Of a DNA stretch of 64,000 nt, positions 1-9,144 are shown in pieces. A program made the translations under genes and the position numbers. Each line of letters begins with the position of its first letter. Positions within the stretch are counted from its first letter, which is position 1. Where the stretch lies: positions 62,001 through 126,000 of the forward strand of contig MWCT01000001.1 in assembly GCA_002070185.1 (NCBI GenBank). Reading direction: 5' to 3'. Source of the DNA: a candidate division BRC1 bacterium ADurb.Bin183 (GTDB lineage Bacteria; Sumerlaeota; Sumerlaeia; MWCT01). The notes beneath the pieces are model-generated. The model was not told the DNA's origin, did not search any database, and saw only the letters and a list, made by a program, of their open reading frames with translations.

Positions 1-2
1 AC

Positions 3-1889
3 GTGCTTATCAAAAAAGATCCGCGATATAAAGACCGTTTGACGGTCTCTTTTTACGGCAGCCACGTGGAAATGGTTGATAATACGCGCATCGTCCGGCG
101 GGATTTAATAGAAACGCTTGTAACATCGCTTGTCGGCGTGCTTGCGCTTTTCTTCATCGTGTTCGGCAGAAAAAAGGCGCTCTTTTATGTAGGCATCCCG
201 CTAATGACCGGCATCTTATGGACGCTGGGGCTGACCTATCTTGTGCTTGGACGGCTCACGGTTGTGACTTTTGCCTTCGGCGCAGTGTTGATTGGTCTCG
301 GCATAGATTTTGGCATTCACATATATAACCGCTTTTTGGAGGAGCGCGGACGCCGCGACCAAAAATCCGTTTACAGGGCGCTCAATACGGCGCTTGTCAA
401 AACGGGGGAAGGCACGCTCTTGGGCGCTATGACTACCGCGCTGGCGTTTTTTGGAATGTATTTCACATCTTTTCGCGGTTTTAGGGAATTCGGCTTTGTC
501 GCCGGCTGCGGCATCCTATGCTGCCTGATATCCGTTTTTTTGCTCCTGCCGATTCTTATCCGATATCTTGCGCCGCACCGCGAGGAAATTAAAAAGCAGG
601 ACACAGCCACGCTCGGGCTGCAGCGCCTTTACAAGGTCGTCTCTGAGTATCCGCGCATCATCGTGATTTTAGGGCTGGTAGCCAGCGTGTATTTTGCGTA
701 TCAGGCGCGCTCGCTGCGATTCGATGAAAAATTCGGCGCCTTAAAACAGCCCATGCAAAACTATGAAGAACTGCGCCGCCGCATCGCCGAACGATTCGCC
801 CTGCCCTCGCACAAGATAATCGCCGTTGTGTCGGACGCAACACTGCAAGGCGCGCTAGAAAAAAACGACCGTCTTTATGAAAATCTGGCTCGTCAAAAAC
901 AATATAATATTCTTTCCTGCGACACGCTGCGAACCTTTTTGCCTTCAATTAAAACTCAGCGCGAATCCAAAAAAAATATTCGAGACACCATCGGAAACCG
1001 ATATGAACCGTTGAAAAAACGCATCCTTGCTCAAGCGCAACGAGCGGGGCTTTCTCCGGCGGCGCTGGAGCCATTCTTCGCGCGCCTGCAACGTTTAAAG
1101 GAATCGGCGGAAGATGAAACTCAATTCCTTGTCTATGAAGATATGCGCGACCCTTTTATGATACGCCTTGTTCAAGGATATCTGGTCAAAACCACGCGCC
1201 AGTATTCCGTTGTAACGCGTATTTATCCGCCGGAGGGTGTTTGGCAGACGGACGTCCCGCCCGCTTTTTTAAACGCATTAAAAGAGGGCGTTGGCGATGT
1301 GGATTTCACAGGGCTTGCCATTGTGACGCACGAGATTCAGGACATGGTCAAGCGCGACCTCGCCGCCATTATCCTCCTTGTGGCGGGCGCAATTTTTGTT
1401 GTGTTGCTTCTCTATTTTGGAAACCTTGCCAAAGCCTTGTTCGCCATTTTCCCGGTTTTGTTGGGCAGTCTCTGGATGCTGGGAACCGTCCAGATACTCG
1501 GCATAGAACTGAACTTCCTCAATGTTGTGGTTATGCCGATGATTATCGGCGTTGGCGTGGATAATAGCATCCACCTCGTTCAGCGATATTATGAGCGCTC
1601 AAGCGACGCCGGCGAAAAGAATGGCAGTCCCCATTTAGGCGACCTGCGCCGCGCAGTGGCGCGCACGGGGCGCGCTCTGGTGATGACCAGCCTGACAACA
1701 ATTGTCGGTTTTGGCTCGTTGGCTCTGGCGGATTTCAAAGGCGTGCGGGAGATGGGGCTCATATCCATACTCGGCATGGCGTACACCCTCATCGTATCGC
1801 TTGCGATTCTCCCGGCGCTTCTCATAATCTGGGGCGAACGCCACACCCTTTGGGACATTATCTCCCGAGACAACGGCGAAATTCGTTAA
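3..1889 (+). CDS. RND/MMPL-family exporter, 5'-truncated by window edge
   Basis: This is the C-terminal three quarters of an RND-superfamily efflux protein of the MMPL/HpnN type, about 628 residues visible where the family usually has 800-900. The reading frame is open to the window edge, so the GTG at position 3 is probably not the true start. Two transmembrane blocks are visible, roughly residues 35-190 and 450-615. They flank a soluble periplasmic region of about 230 residues. Each block carries the paired motif of this family: GLGIDFGIHIYNRF near residue 100 and GVGVDNSIHLVQRYYER near residue 520. The acidic residue in each is the proton-relay type. Substrate is unknown; relatives move lipids or hopanoids across the inner membrane. 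It converges on the subtilase gene with a 40-bp gap that holds only an imperfect GC-rich inverted repeat. Confidence 0.85.
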   Translation: MLIKKDPRYKDRLTVSFYGSHVEMVDNTRIVRRDLIETLVTSLVGVLALFFIVFGRKKALFYVGIPLMTGILWTLGLTYLVLGRLTVVTFAFGAVLIGLGIDFGIHIYNRFLEERGRRDQKSVYRALNTALVKTGEGTLLGAMTTALAFFGMYFTSFRGFREFGFVAGCGILCCLISVFLLLPILIRYLAPHREEIKKQDTATLGLQRLYKVVSEYPRIIVILGLVASVYFAYQARSLRFDEKFGALKQPMQNYEELRRRIAERFALPSHKIIAVVSDATLQGALEKNDRLYENLARQKQYNILSCDTLRTFLPSIKTQRESKKNIRDTIGNRYEPLKKRILAQAQRAGLSPAALEPFFARLQRLKESAEDETQFLVYEDMRDPFMIRLVQGYLVKTTRQYSVVTRIYPPEGVWQTDVPPAFLNALKEGVGDVDFTGLAIVTHEIQDMVKRDLAAIILLVAGAIFVVLLLYFGNLAKALFAIFPVLLGSLWMLGTVQILGIELNFLNVVVMPMIIGVGVDNSIHLVQRYYERSSDAGEKNGSPHLGDLRRAVARTGRALVMTSLTTIVGFGSLALADFKGVREMGLISILGMAYTLIVSLAILPALLIIWGERHTLWDIISRDNGEIR

Positions 1890-1929
1890 CCATTCCGCTG
1901 CTCCCTCCGCCCTTGGTAAGGCGGGGAGA

Positions 1930-4900
1930 TTAATACAGGCTCCATGCGGTGCGGTTGCCTGTGGAGACAAACGGTATAATCTGCACAATTTCGAGCCGCG
2001 CCTTGCTTGTGTTCATGTGATGCAACAGCATGACTTTTCCCGCCGCGGGGTTCTTGCTCAGCGCCGCTTTGTCCGCCTGAACAAGGATTGTCTCCGCCGC
2101 GCCGTTAAAAAAGGGCGTCCCGTTCTCGCCATAACGCCCGGTCTCCAAAGCAGGATGCATGGGATCAAACGCAGCTTTTTCAGTTTCGTCAATCGGTTCG
2201 TAATAATATTTCATTAGGGCTGACGACTGAACCGTGTATTCAAATCGCGAGGCGGTGTCGGTGAGTTCCAAGTCTTGCGCGCTCACAGGCATGACAAACA
2301 CGTTGGAATTCAACAGGGCGGAATCTTTCACATCGGCCTCATACCAGTTGATAGGTTTTCCATGCGTCGCCTTTCCCGTTTTGAGATTGATGAGAACCGT
2401 CAAAAAGGTGTCGGTTGCGCTCTGTCCGCTGAGCGTGCCGTAGTCAATATTTTGCAGCAAAAAATCATTTTTGCCGTCGCCGTTTGTGTCAATCCAGATA
2501 AGGATCTCTCCAAATTCAGAGCAGGGGTTGGGGCGGTCGCCGGCAATGGCGACGCCGAAATAGATGATTGTCTCCTCGATCTTTTTAGATGAAAAATAAT
2601 TGCTCGCTGCGCCCACGGCAAGGATATCCGCCGCGTTCCGATTTTTATCGGCGTATTCCATATTGTCGCTCTGCGCGCCCAGCTGAAAAGCCGAAATCAG
2701 CGGGACGGGATGCGCCGACTCGCCGATAAGCCGAATGGGAACGGACGTTTCCTCGGCGTCCATTTGCAGCGCAACCGCGTGATTCTCCGTGCGGCGGTCG
2801 GATGCCGCGCGCACCGCCGCATAATAGGGGAGGCTGATAGGTTGCAGGTTGTTATTGAATATAATTCTTCCGCTGCACTCAAAGAGGGTGTGGCGCGAAC
2901 GCCCCAGCTGAGCGCCGGTGGTCGGGTCGGGCGTTCGGTCAAATAGCATGGGGTCTGCCGAGAGTTTAATAGATATTTGCTTAATGGATTGCGGCGAAAT
3001 GGTGAATGAGGAAACCTCCGGTTCGATAACAATCCCGTTTTCCGCAACCGTTTGTTCAATCGTCACATCGCATTTCAAAGCAACGTTGTGGAAATTTCTT
3101 AAAATCACATTTTGCGTCGTTTCCGTTTTTTTGGCAAGATTAAGAAATCCGAAATTGAGCGAAACCTCGCCGGTATAGTTATCCGCCATGGCAAACATGC
3201 GCGTATCGGCTAACTTGTCCAGCCGAAGGCGTCCCGCGCCTACTCGCGACTGCGGATAGGCATTGCCAAAAGCGTCGTGAATCGGCTCTGCGGTGTTCAT
3301 AAGGATGGCTTTGATGCCGGCGGCAAAAAGCGATGGGTTTGCCTGTCTGGCAAGGGCGGCGGCTCCGGCAACATGGGGCGCCGCCATGGAGGTTCCCGAT
3401 TTTGATGCGCCGCGGAAACCAGTGGCAACATTTGTGGAAAAAATATCAAACCCAGGCGCGGCAATGTCGGGTTTGAGCTTGTGGTCCCAAGCGGGTCCCC
3501 GCGAAGAGGAATCTGAAACAAGGTCTGTCAAATCGGGACGCGCAAACTGTTTTGAGGCATCCAAAAGGGCGCTCACGCCTTCGCTAAGATGTTCTTTAAT
3601 GAGCGCGCCATCCGCCTTGGAAATCATCACGCCGGGGATGGTGATGCCCTCGCTTGAACCGCCCATGGTAATCGGCTCAGAGTCATTGTTGTTTACCACG
3701 ATGGCGGCTTTAGCGCCGGCATTTTGGGCGTTGAGGATTTTTGTCTGAAAGTTGCAGATGCCGCGATCCATCAGCGCGATATTGCCGGCGATGTCCGCCG
3801 CATTCGCGGGCGTTGAGCATCCATCGGCAGGTTGAATATAGACGACTTTGCCGCTGACGGCGCCGCTCTGCATAAGCGGCAAGGTAAGTCCGCCTTCCGG
3901 CGCAAGATACAACCCGGCGATTGACGCCGGCTCCAAAATTTCCAACGCCTGCTGGGTGATGCCGTTATCAATAGAATTGGCGACGGAGATGGATTGAGGG
4001 GCGGATCCCACCCCGCCCGTGATATAAAAGGTGTTTCCAGAATTGCCCGAAGAACCTACGATAATCGTGCCGAGATCGCTTAACGTTTCAATAATCTCAG
4101 CTTCGAAAACCGTCCAGTTACCAAAAGACGAACCCAAAGAAAGATTCAAAACATCCAACCGGTCTTTCGTGTTGCCGTCCCCGTTGGGGTCCGCCGCCCA
4201 TTCCAGCGCCGGAGCAACAGCTTTGGTGGTGCCGGAGCATCCAAAAACTTTGAGGGCATAAAGGGTGGCGCGCGGCGCAACACCGGGACCGATATAAAAA
4301 TTATTGAAATTCAATTCCTTGTTATAATCGCCCGTGTATGCCTTGCCATCGGCGGTAACTCCAATGCCTGCGGCAATGCCCGCCACATGGCTGCCGTGGC
4401 TATTGCAATCAAGCGGATCTGGGTCAGGCACGGGTGTGTAAGAATCGGGATTGGAAGAATCGGCATCGTAATCATTTCCCACAAAATCCCAACCGCCGAC
4501 AACCTTTTGCGTGGGGAACGAACCCGGCTCGATAATTTTTGGATCGTTGCCAGCAAAATCCTCCGGGTCGCCGGAGCCGCCGAAATTGGCGTGCGTGTAA
4601 TCAATGCCCGTGTCAATGATGCCGATGCGGATTCCGCTGCCGTCAAGTTTGGTCGGGTTGCCCCAAATCTTCGGCGCCCCGATAAAAGGAACGCTGGTTG
4701 ATGTGTCGAGGGTGTATTTGGGGACGCTCTCGACGCGCTCAACCTCCGGCAGGGCGCTAATCTCGGCAATCTTATCGGCGGGCGCCAAAATCTGAATTGC
4801 GTTCGCAGTCTGGCGAAAACGGAAGACCTCCTTTGCGCCATGTTCGATAAGATGCGCCTTAAGCGCCGACTGCTGACGGTCAATTTCCGCCAGCCTTTTG

Positions 4901-5094
4901 TGCGCGGCGGCAAGCCGCTCCCGCTCCGGTTTCTCGGCGCTCCTCAGAAAAACCCGCCCCGCCGAAGGTCCTTTAAGTTTCACATATACCATGACGAGCG
5001 GTTTTGCATCGCTGCCTTCTTCCGCCCGAGCGGGATTCAAAAAAATGGAAAAACAAAATAAGATGACAACAATACGCAATAGTGATTTAATCAT
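1930..5094 (-). CDS. secreted subtilisin-like serine protease (S8) with PA domain
   Basis: A large extracellular S8 protease of about 1,054 residues. I chose the ATG at 5094 because AGAAGG lies nine bases upstream; an ATG at 5103 touches the ribosome site. A hydrophobic signal peptide ends near NPARAEE. An I9-type propeptide with PEVERVESVPKY follows. The catalytic triad is complete: Asp in IIDTGIDYTH (about residue 160), His in NSHGSHVAG (about 231) and Ser in SGTSMAAPHVAG (about 566). A protease-associated domain is inserted between His and Ser (DRGICNFQTKILNAQNAGA). About 450 residues follow the catalytic domain and are probably beta-sandwich modules. The likely role is extracellular protein breakdown. 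It is transcribed divergently from rmlD. Confidence 0.92.
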   Translation of the reverse strand: MIKSLLRIVVILFCFSIFLNPARAEEGSDAKPLVMVYVKLKGPSAGRVFLRSAEKPERERLAAAHKRLAEIDRQQSALKAHLIEHGAKEVFRFRQTANAIQILAPADKIAEISALPEVERVESVPKYTLDTSTSVPFIGAPKIWGNPTKLDGSGIRIGIIDTGIDYTHANFGGSGDPEDFAGNDPKIIEPGSFPTQKVVGGWDFVGNDYDADSSNPDSYTPVPDPDPLDCNSHGSHVAGIAAGIGVTADGKAYTGDYNKELNFNNFYIGPGVAPRATLYALKVFGCSGTTKAVAPALEWAADPNGDGNTKDRLDVLNLSLGSSFGNWTVFEAEIIETLSDLGTIIVGSSGNSGNTFYITGGVGSAPQSISVANSIDNGITQQALEILEPASIAGLYLAPEGGLTLPLMQSGAVSGKVVYIQPADGCSTPANAADIAGNIALMDRGICNFQTKILNAQNAGAKAAIVVNNNDSEPITMGGSSEGITIPGVMISKADGALIKEHLSEGVSALLDASKQFARPDLTDLVSDSSSRGPAWDHKLKPDIAAPGFDIFSTNVATGFRGASKSGTSMAAPHVAGAAALARQANPSLFAAGIKAILMNTAEPIHDAFGNAYPQSRVGAGRLRLDKLADTRMFAMADNYTGEVSLNFGFLNLAKKTETTQNVILRNFHNVALKCDVTIEQTVAENGIVIEPEVSSFTISPQSIKQISIKLSADPMLFDRTPDPTTGAQLGRSRHTLFECSGRIIFNNNLQPISLPYYAAVRAASDRRTENHAVALQMDAEETSVPIRLIGESAHPVPLISAFQLGAQSDNMEYADKNRNAADILAVGAASNYFSSKKIEETIIYFGVAIAGDRPNPCSEFGEILIWIDTNGDGKNDFLLQNIDYGTLSGQSATDTFLTVLINLKTGKATHGKPINWYEADVKDSALLNSNVFVMPVSAQDLELTDTASRFEYTVQSSALMKYYYEPIDETEKAAFDPMHPALETGRYGENGTPFFNGAAETILVQADKAALSKNPAAGKVMLLHHMNTSKARLEIVQIIPFVSTGNRTAWSLY

Positions 5095-5258
5095 TTTATT
5101 CATCCTTCTAAAAATACGCTGATAAAAACATAGGAGATAAGTGGGATAAAGTGCGGCTATATTCAAGTTAAAAAACCCGCGGCTATGATTTTTATAGACG
5201 TTTGCGCGTATTTTGTTCGATGATTCCAGCGTTAATATTGATGAGCAACAGGAAAATG

Positions 5259-6128
5259 ATGAAAACAATTCTCGTTACCGGCGCGGATGGAATGCTCGGC
5301 ACGGATCTAACGCGGTATCTGCGCAAATGCGGACACAAGGTCTTCGCCTCCACCATCCGCTCGATGGATATTACAAAACCGGAGCAGGTCAGGCGGACGC
5401 TCGTTAAAATAAATCCCGACTTAGTCATTCACACCGCCGCATATACTGCTGTGGACAAAGCGGAAAGCGAGCGCGAACTTTGCATGGCGGTCAATGCCGA
5501 TGGCGCCAGAAACGTCGCCATGTTATGCGGCGAGATTGGCGCGGAAATGATTTACATCAGCACGGATTATGTTTTTGACGGGAAAAAAAAGACGCCCTAC
5601 ATAGAGACGGACAAGCCCCGCCCCATCGGCGTTTACGGAGAATCAAAATGGCGCGGCGAAGAAGCCGTCCGCTCCTTAGTTGAACGGCACAAAATCTGCC
5701 GCACTTCTTGGCTTATCGGCGCGCATGGGATAGCCGGGACAAATTTTATAGAAAAAATTTTCCGCGCCGCCGATGAAAAAAAACATCTGCGCGTTGTGAA
5801 CGACCAGACGGGGCGCCCCACGTTTACGTTTGACCTTGCGATTCTCCTTGAAAAACTCGCGGGCGTTTCCGAATGGGGAGTTTTCCACACAACCAACAGC
5901 GGGCAGTGCACATGGTATGAGCTTGCAAAGACGGCTTTGGAAATGAGCGGGCGGGGCGGCATCCCCATCGAGCCGGTATCCTCATCCGAGTATCCGACGC
6001 CGGCAAAGCGCCCCGCCAATTCGTTGCTGGATGCCCCGCGTCTTTGCCGGATCGGCGTGCCGCTTTTGCGAAACTGGCGGGAAGCGTTGCAAGAATATCT
6101 GGCGCGCCGCAATAGGCGCAAAAAATGA
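5259..6128 (+). CDS. rmlD: dTDP-4-dehydrorhamnose reductase (RmlD-like)
   Basis: A short-chain dehydrogenase/reductase of 289 residues that catalyses the last step of dTDP-L-rhamnose synthesis, supplying surface polysaccharide. The N-terminal nucleotide-binding motif is VTGADGMLGTDL. The family's AAYTAVDKAE, the catalytic STDYVFDG and YGESKWRGE (Tyr and Lys) are all present, and the C-terminal half has WLIGAHGIAGTNFIEKI. An upstream TTG would add 19 residues, but the ATG at 5259 has AGG six bases away and gives the normal N-terminus. No rmlA, B or C is adjacent. A 3,5-epimerase-independent homologue with another substrate cannot be excluded. Confidence 0.88.
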   Translation: MKTILVTGADGMLGTDLTRYLRKCGHKVFASTIRSMDITKPEQVRRTLVKINPDLVIHTAAYTAVDKAESERELCMAVNADGARNVAMLCGEIGAEMIYISTDYVFDGKKKTPYIETDKPRPIGVYGESKWRGEEAVRSLVERHKICRTSWLIGAHGIAGTNFIEKIFRAADEKKHLRVVNDQTGRPTFTFDLAILLEKLAGVSEWGVFHTTNSGQCTWYELAKTALEMSGRGGIPIEPVSSSEYPTPAKRPANSLLDAPRLCRIGVPLLRNWREALQEYLARRNRRKK

Positions 6129-6177
6129 TTGAACCGCGTTGCTCAAAAAGCGCATAAAGATAAAAGGTTTGCATCCC

Positions 6178-6207
6178 TTGATATAACGCGAAAAAGGGTT
6201 TTATTTA
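6178..6207 (+). promoter_or_regulatory. candidate promoter of coaX, close enough for a leaderless transcript
   Basis: TTGATA at 6178-6183 and TATTTA at 6202-6207 are separated by 18 bases. The predicted transcription start falls on or next to the coaX ATG at 6213, which has no close Shine-Dalgarno sequence. The -10 match is only moderate, so this is a weak prediction. Confidence 0.3.
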
Positions 6208-6212
6208 ATTTC

Positions 6213-6986
6213 ATGATTCTCGCAATCAATATAGGCAATACGAATACTTCGGCAGCGGTCTTTGATGGGGAGATTATCAGGGCTTGCCGGCGCTTTGCCT
6301 CTGATGGCAATAAGGCGGAGGATGATTGCGAATTTGCGCTGCAAGGCTTGATGGACTTAAACGGGCTGGCGGCACAAGATATCAACGGTGCTATCATCGG
6401 TTCCGTTGTTCCGCCGCTCAATGAAAAATGGAAGAGTTGTATCCAGAAGATTCTCGGAATCTTTCCCCTTGTCATGTCCCATCAAACGCCTATCGGAATG
6501 GAAAACCGTTATATCAATCCGGCGGAGGTCGGGATGGACAGGCTTGCCAATGCGGTCGGCGGCAAATTGATTATAGGCGCGCCGGTCATCATCCTTGACG
6601 TTGGAACAGCGGCGACGTTGGATCTGGTGGATAAAGAGGGCGCTTATGCAGGCGGCTGCATCTTTGCCGGACTTGAAACAACCGCCGAAGCCCTTGCCCT
6701 CAAAACGGCGCGGCTCCCGCGCATCGCGCCCCGCAAACCGGCAGCCGCGGCGGGCAGGTCAACCGTTGCCAGCCTTGAATCGGGCATTTTTTACGGGATG
6801 GTCGGAGCGGTGGATAGCCTGACGGAGCGTTTGTGGTCGGAGATCGGTTACGAAACCGGACTCATCGCAACCGGCGGCGGCGCTTCGGCGATTCTTGGAT
6901 GCCTCAAGCATTCATGGCAGCACGATCCAAACTTGACTTTGCGGGGATTGAAGACCATTTGGGATTTGAATCAAAAAAAGATTTGA
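6213..6986 (+). CDS. coaX: type III pantothenate kinase
   Basis: Phosphorylates pantothenate with ATP in the first committed step of coenzyme A synthesis. At 257 residues it is a normal CoaX. The ATG at 6213 gives the standard N-terminus MILAINIGNTNTS (phosphate-binding loop). Further family motifs are GMENRYINPAEVGMDRLANA (substrate site) and ILDVGTAATLDLVD. An upstream TTG would add 28 residues with no family support. The gene follows rmlD by 84 bp, and its stop overlaps the ribosome site of the next gene (GAGGAG at 6985), suggesting cotranscription. Confidence 0.93.
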   Translation: MILAINIGNTNTSAAVFDGEIIRACRRFASDGNKAEDDCEFALQGLMDLNGLAAQDINGAIIGSVVPPLNEKWKSCIQKILGIFPLVMSHQTPIGMENRYINPAEVGMDRLANAVGGKLIIGAPVIILDVGTAATLDLVDKEGAYAGGCIFAGLETTAEALALKTARLPRIAPRKPAAAAGRSTVASLESGIFYGMVGAVDSLTERLWSEIGYETGLIATGGGASAILGCLKHSWQHDPNLTLRGLKTIWDLNQKKI

Positions 6987-6998
6987 GGAGTATTTTTC

Positions 6999-8390
6999 AT
7001 GACCGCCCGCATAGATGACACCCTTGAGAAACGCTTTCGAAACCGCCAAGCCTTACGCGAAAAACTGAAAGGTTTTTTGAACAAAAATCTTCCCGTGGAA
7101 TCCGTTTACCATTTAAATCAAACTATTAGCGAGAAATTTGAGGGTTCCGAGGATGCGCTTCTTGATATGCTCGCTGTTGAAACGGATGATAATTTGGCGA
7201 GTCTTATTATTCTTATCCTCAGTAATTCGCCCCAACCGAAAACAGTCAAAGCCGTGCAAAAAATACTCAAATCTCCCAGACTCTCTGAGAAAGCGCGCGG
7301 GCGCTTCGCGGCGCTTCTGATGCTCCTTCAGGGCGGCGCTCCTGATAATGATAAAATTCCTAACGACCAAACCGAACAAGTTATTAAATCCCTTGAAAGC
7401 TACTGGGACGGCATTGACCCCATTGAGGTTGGGCACATCTGGCTAAGCGAATATGGCAAGGTCTCTCCTGATGAAAAAATCGCCATGCTCGCCCTTCTTT
7501 TTAAGACCGGCTCTGTCAGCTATCTTCCTATCTTTTCTATGGAGCTGGGCTCGCCGGATTTAAAAATTGCGCGATTTGTTGCAGAAAACCTCGGCGTGTT
7601 AAATCATGAAAGCGCGCTTTTAATGCTCAAGTCCCTGCCGGAATTTCCGAACACTGCCTTGCGCCTTGCCATTGAGGCATCCATCAAAAAGCTGGAGCGC
7701 AAAAAACGCAATGGCGAACTGGCAACATTGCTCCCCACTGAAAAGATGGATTTTTACAAGGCATATACAGCCTTTGAGGAAGATGCCGGTCATGCGAGTG
7801 TGATTTTTGCCAAACAAAAACCGGGCGGGGGATCCATTCATGTTTTCTTTACCTTGATTGATACTCTGGATCGCGGCATCTTGAGCTCTTTTGGTCTTAA
7901 CATGGAAACCTCCGCAGAATTTGTTGACACGTTTCATGAGTTTAGTTCCCGACATAATATGATAAGCCACGCGGAATCGGATAAATCCTTCGCTATCTGG
8001 CTGCTTCAACAGGCGGAAGCGCTCAGCATCGAGCGAGGATACAATCTCCCTCCGGAATATCTTTTAAACCGCAGGCTTATATGGGATGAAAAACGGGTGT
8101 CGAAAAATTATGGAATAAAGTTCGGGCTCAAATGTTGCGAATGCGGACAGCTCATCCGTTTCAGTAAAAAGAACCGCGACGTCCTTTTATCCAACCAAGT
8201 GGCGCTCTGCCATGAGTGCATGGAAAAAAAAACAAAATGCGAATCCTGCGGGGCGTCCATCAACCCCATCAAAGGCTACGCTATGGGCAGACCGGATCTC
8301 GCGCATGTGACTGTGATTTGCGAAAAATGCTATAAAAGCGCCGCCGCAAAAAAGAAAAATCGCAAAAAAAATAAGGATAATAGCCGATGA
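6999..8390 (+). CDS. unknown protein with helical-repeat N-terminus and C-terminal zinc-ribbon cysteines
   Basis: I do not recognise this 463-residue protein. The start at 6999 has GAGGAG eight bases upstream. Residues 1-240 are alpha-helical and HEAT-like, with repeated blocks such as NSPQPKTVKAVQKIL and VAENLGVLNHESALLML. A mixed central region of about 130 residues follows. The last 100 residues contain four cysteine pairs (CCECG, CHEC, CESCG, CEKC) spaced as one or two zinc ribbons or a LIM-like double finger. The final residues are very basic (KKKNRKKNKDN). It sits between coaX and a sugar transferase and overlaps the latter by ATGA, so translation is probably coupled. A scaffold or nucleic-acid-associated role is possible but unproven. 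Confidence 0.75.
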   Translation: MTARIDDTLEKRFRNRQALREKLKGFLNKNLPVESVYHLNQTISEKFEGSEDALLDMLAVETDDNLASLIILILSNSPQPKTVKAVQKILKSPRLSEKARGRFAALLMLLQGGAPDNDKIPNDQTEQVIKSLESYWDGIDPIEVGHIWLSEYGKVSPDEKIAMLALLFKTGSVSYLPIFSMELGSPDLKIARFVAENLGVLNHESALLMLKSLPEFPNTALRLAIEASIKKLERKKRNGELATLLPTEKMDFYKAYTAFEEDAGHASVIFAKQKPGGGSIHVFFTLIDTLDRGILSSFGLNMETSAEFVDTFHEFSSRHNMISHAESDKSFAIWLLQQAEALSIERGYNLPPEYLLNRRLIWDEKRVSKNYGIKFGLKCCECGQLIRFSKKNRDVLLSNQVALCHECMEKKTKCESCGASINPIKGYAMGRPDLAHVTVICEKCYKSAAAKKKNRKKNKDNSR

Positions 8391-9124
8391 TTTTGGCGAT
8401 GCTTCCCACATATAACGAGGCGGAAAATATCAAACCTCTCATGGAAGAAATTCTCGCGCTCCGAAGCGATATAGAAATAGTGGTTATTGACGATAATTCC
8501 CCAGACGGCACATGGCGCATAGTGGGCGAGATGGCGGCGCAGAACCCGCGCATCCATTTAATTCATCGAAAGAATGAACGCGGGCGCGGCTCCGCAAGCG
8601 TGGTCGGGTTCGCCTTCGCCCTCAAATGCGGCGCAGATTTTGTCGTGGAGATGGACGCCGATTTCTCCCATCAACCCCGCTTCATTCCTGCTCTTTTAAA
8701 AGCGGCGGAACATGCCGACTTGGTCATCGGTTCAAGGTTGATTGCGGGCGGCGGGGAAACCGGCAGGTCGCCCATCCGCACCCTGATTACCCATCTGGCA
8801 AATCTATACATCCGCCTTATGCTCGGCATAAAAACGAAAGACTGCACCTCCGGTTATCGCGTTTTTCGGCGCGCTGTTATCGAGGGGCTCAAACCGGAGA
8901 CGCTTAACTCAAAAGGACCAGCCATCGTGCAAGAAACGCTCTGGCGCTGCCGCCAGAACCGCGTCCGCATCGCCGAGGTTCCGATTCTTTTTGAGGAGCG
9001 GCGAAGCGGCAAATCTACATTCAATTCAAAGATTATGCTCGCCGGTCTGTGGGCTGTGTTCAAACTGCGCTTCCAAAAACAGGACGCGTCATCCGGCGCA
9101 GGCGGCGCGGACGCCGTAAAATAA
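8387..9124 (+). CDS. polyprenol-phosphate sugar transferase (dolichol-phosphate mannosyltransferase-like, GT2)
   Basis: A 245-residue GT-A glycosyltransferase that moves a sugar, probably mannose or glucose, from a nucleotide donor to polyprenyl phosphate at the cytoplasmic membrane face. It starts MILAMLPTYNEAENI and carries VIDDNSPDGTW, then the metal-binding EMDADFSHQP, SRLIAGG and CTSGYRVFRR. These are standard for the DPM1 group. No membrane anchor is fused. Its ATG overlaps the previous stop (ATGA). A lipid-linked sugar made here could feed the GT39-type transferase encoded near 22-24 kb, which is an inference. Confidence 0.88.
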   Translation: MILAMLPTYNEAENIKPLMEEILALRSDIEIVVIDDNSPDGTWRIVGEMAAQNPRIHLIHRKNERGRGSASVVGFAFALKCGADFVVEMDADFSHQPRFIPALLKAAEHADLVIGSRLIAGGGETGRSPIRTLITHLANLYIRLMLGIKTKDCTSGYRVFRRAVIEGLKPETLNSKGPAIVQETLWRCRQNRVRIAEVPILFEERRSGKSTFNSKIMLAGLWAVFKLRFQKQDASSGAGGADAVK

Positions 9125-9144
9125 TTTTGCAAGGAGATGCAATT

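Noticed and set aside
1904..1930. Terminator between the RND exporter and the subtilase gene
   Set aside because: The GC-rich inverted repeat has a two-base bulge and no T run on either strand.
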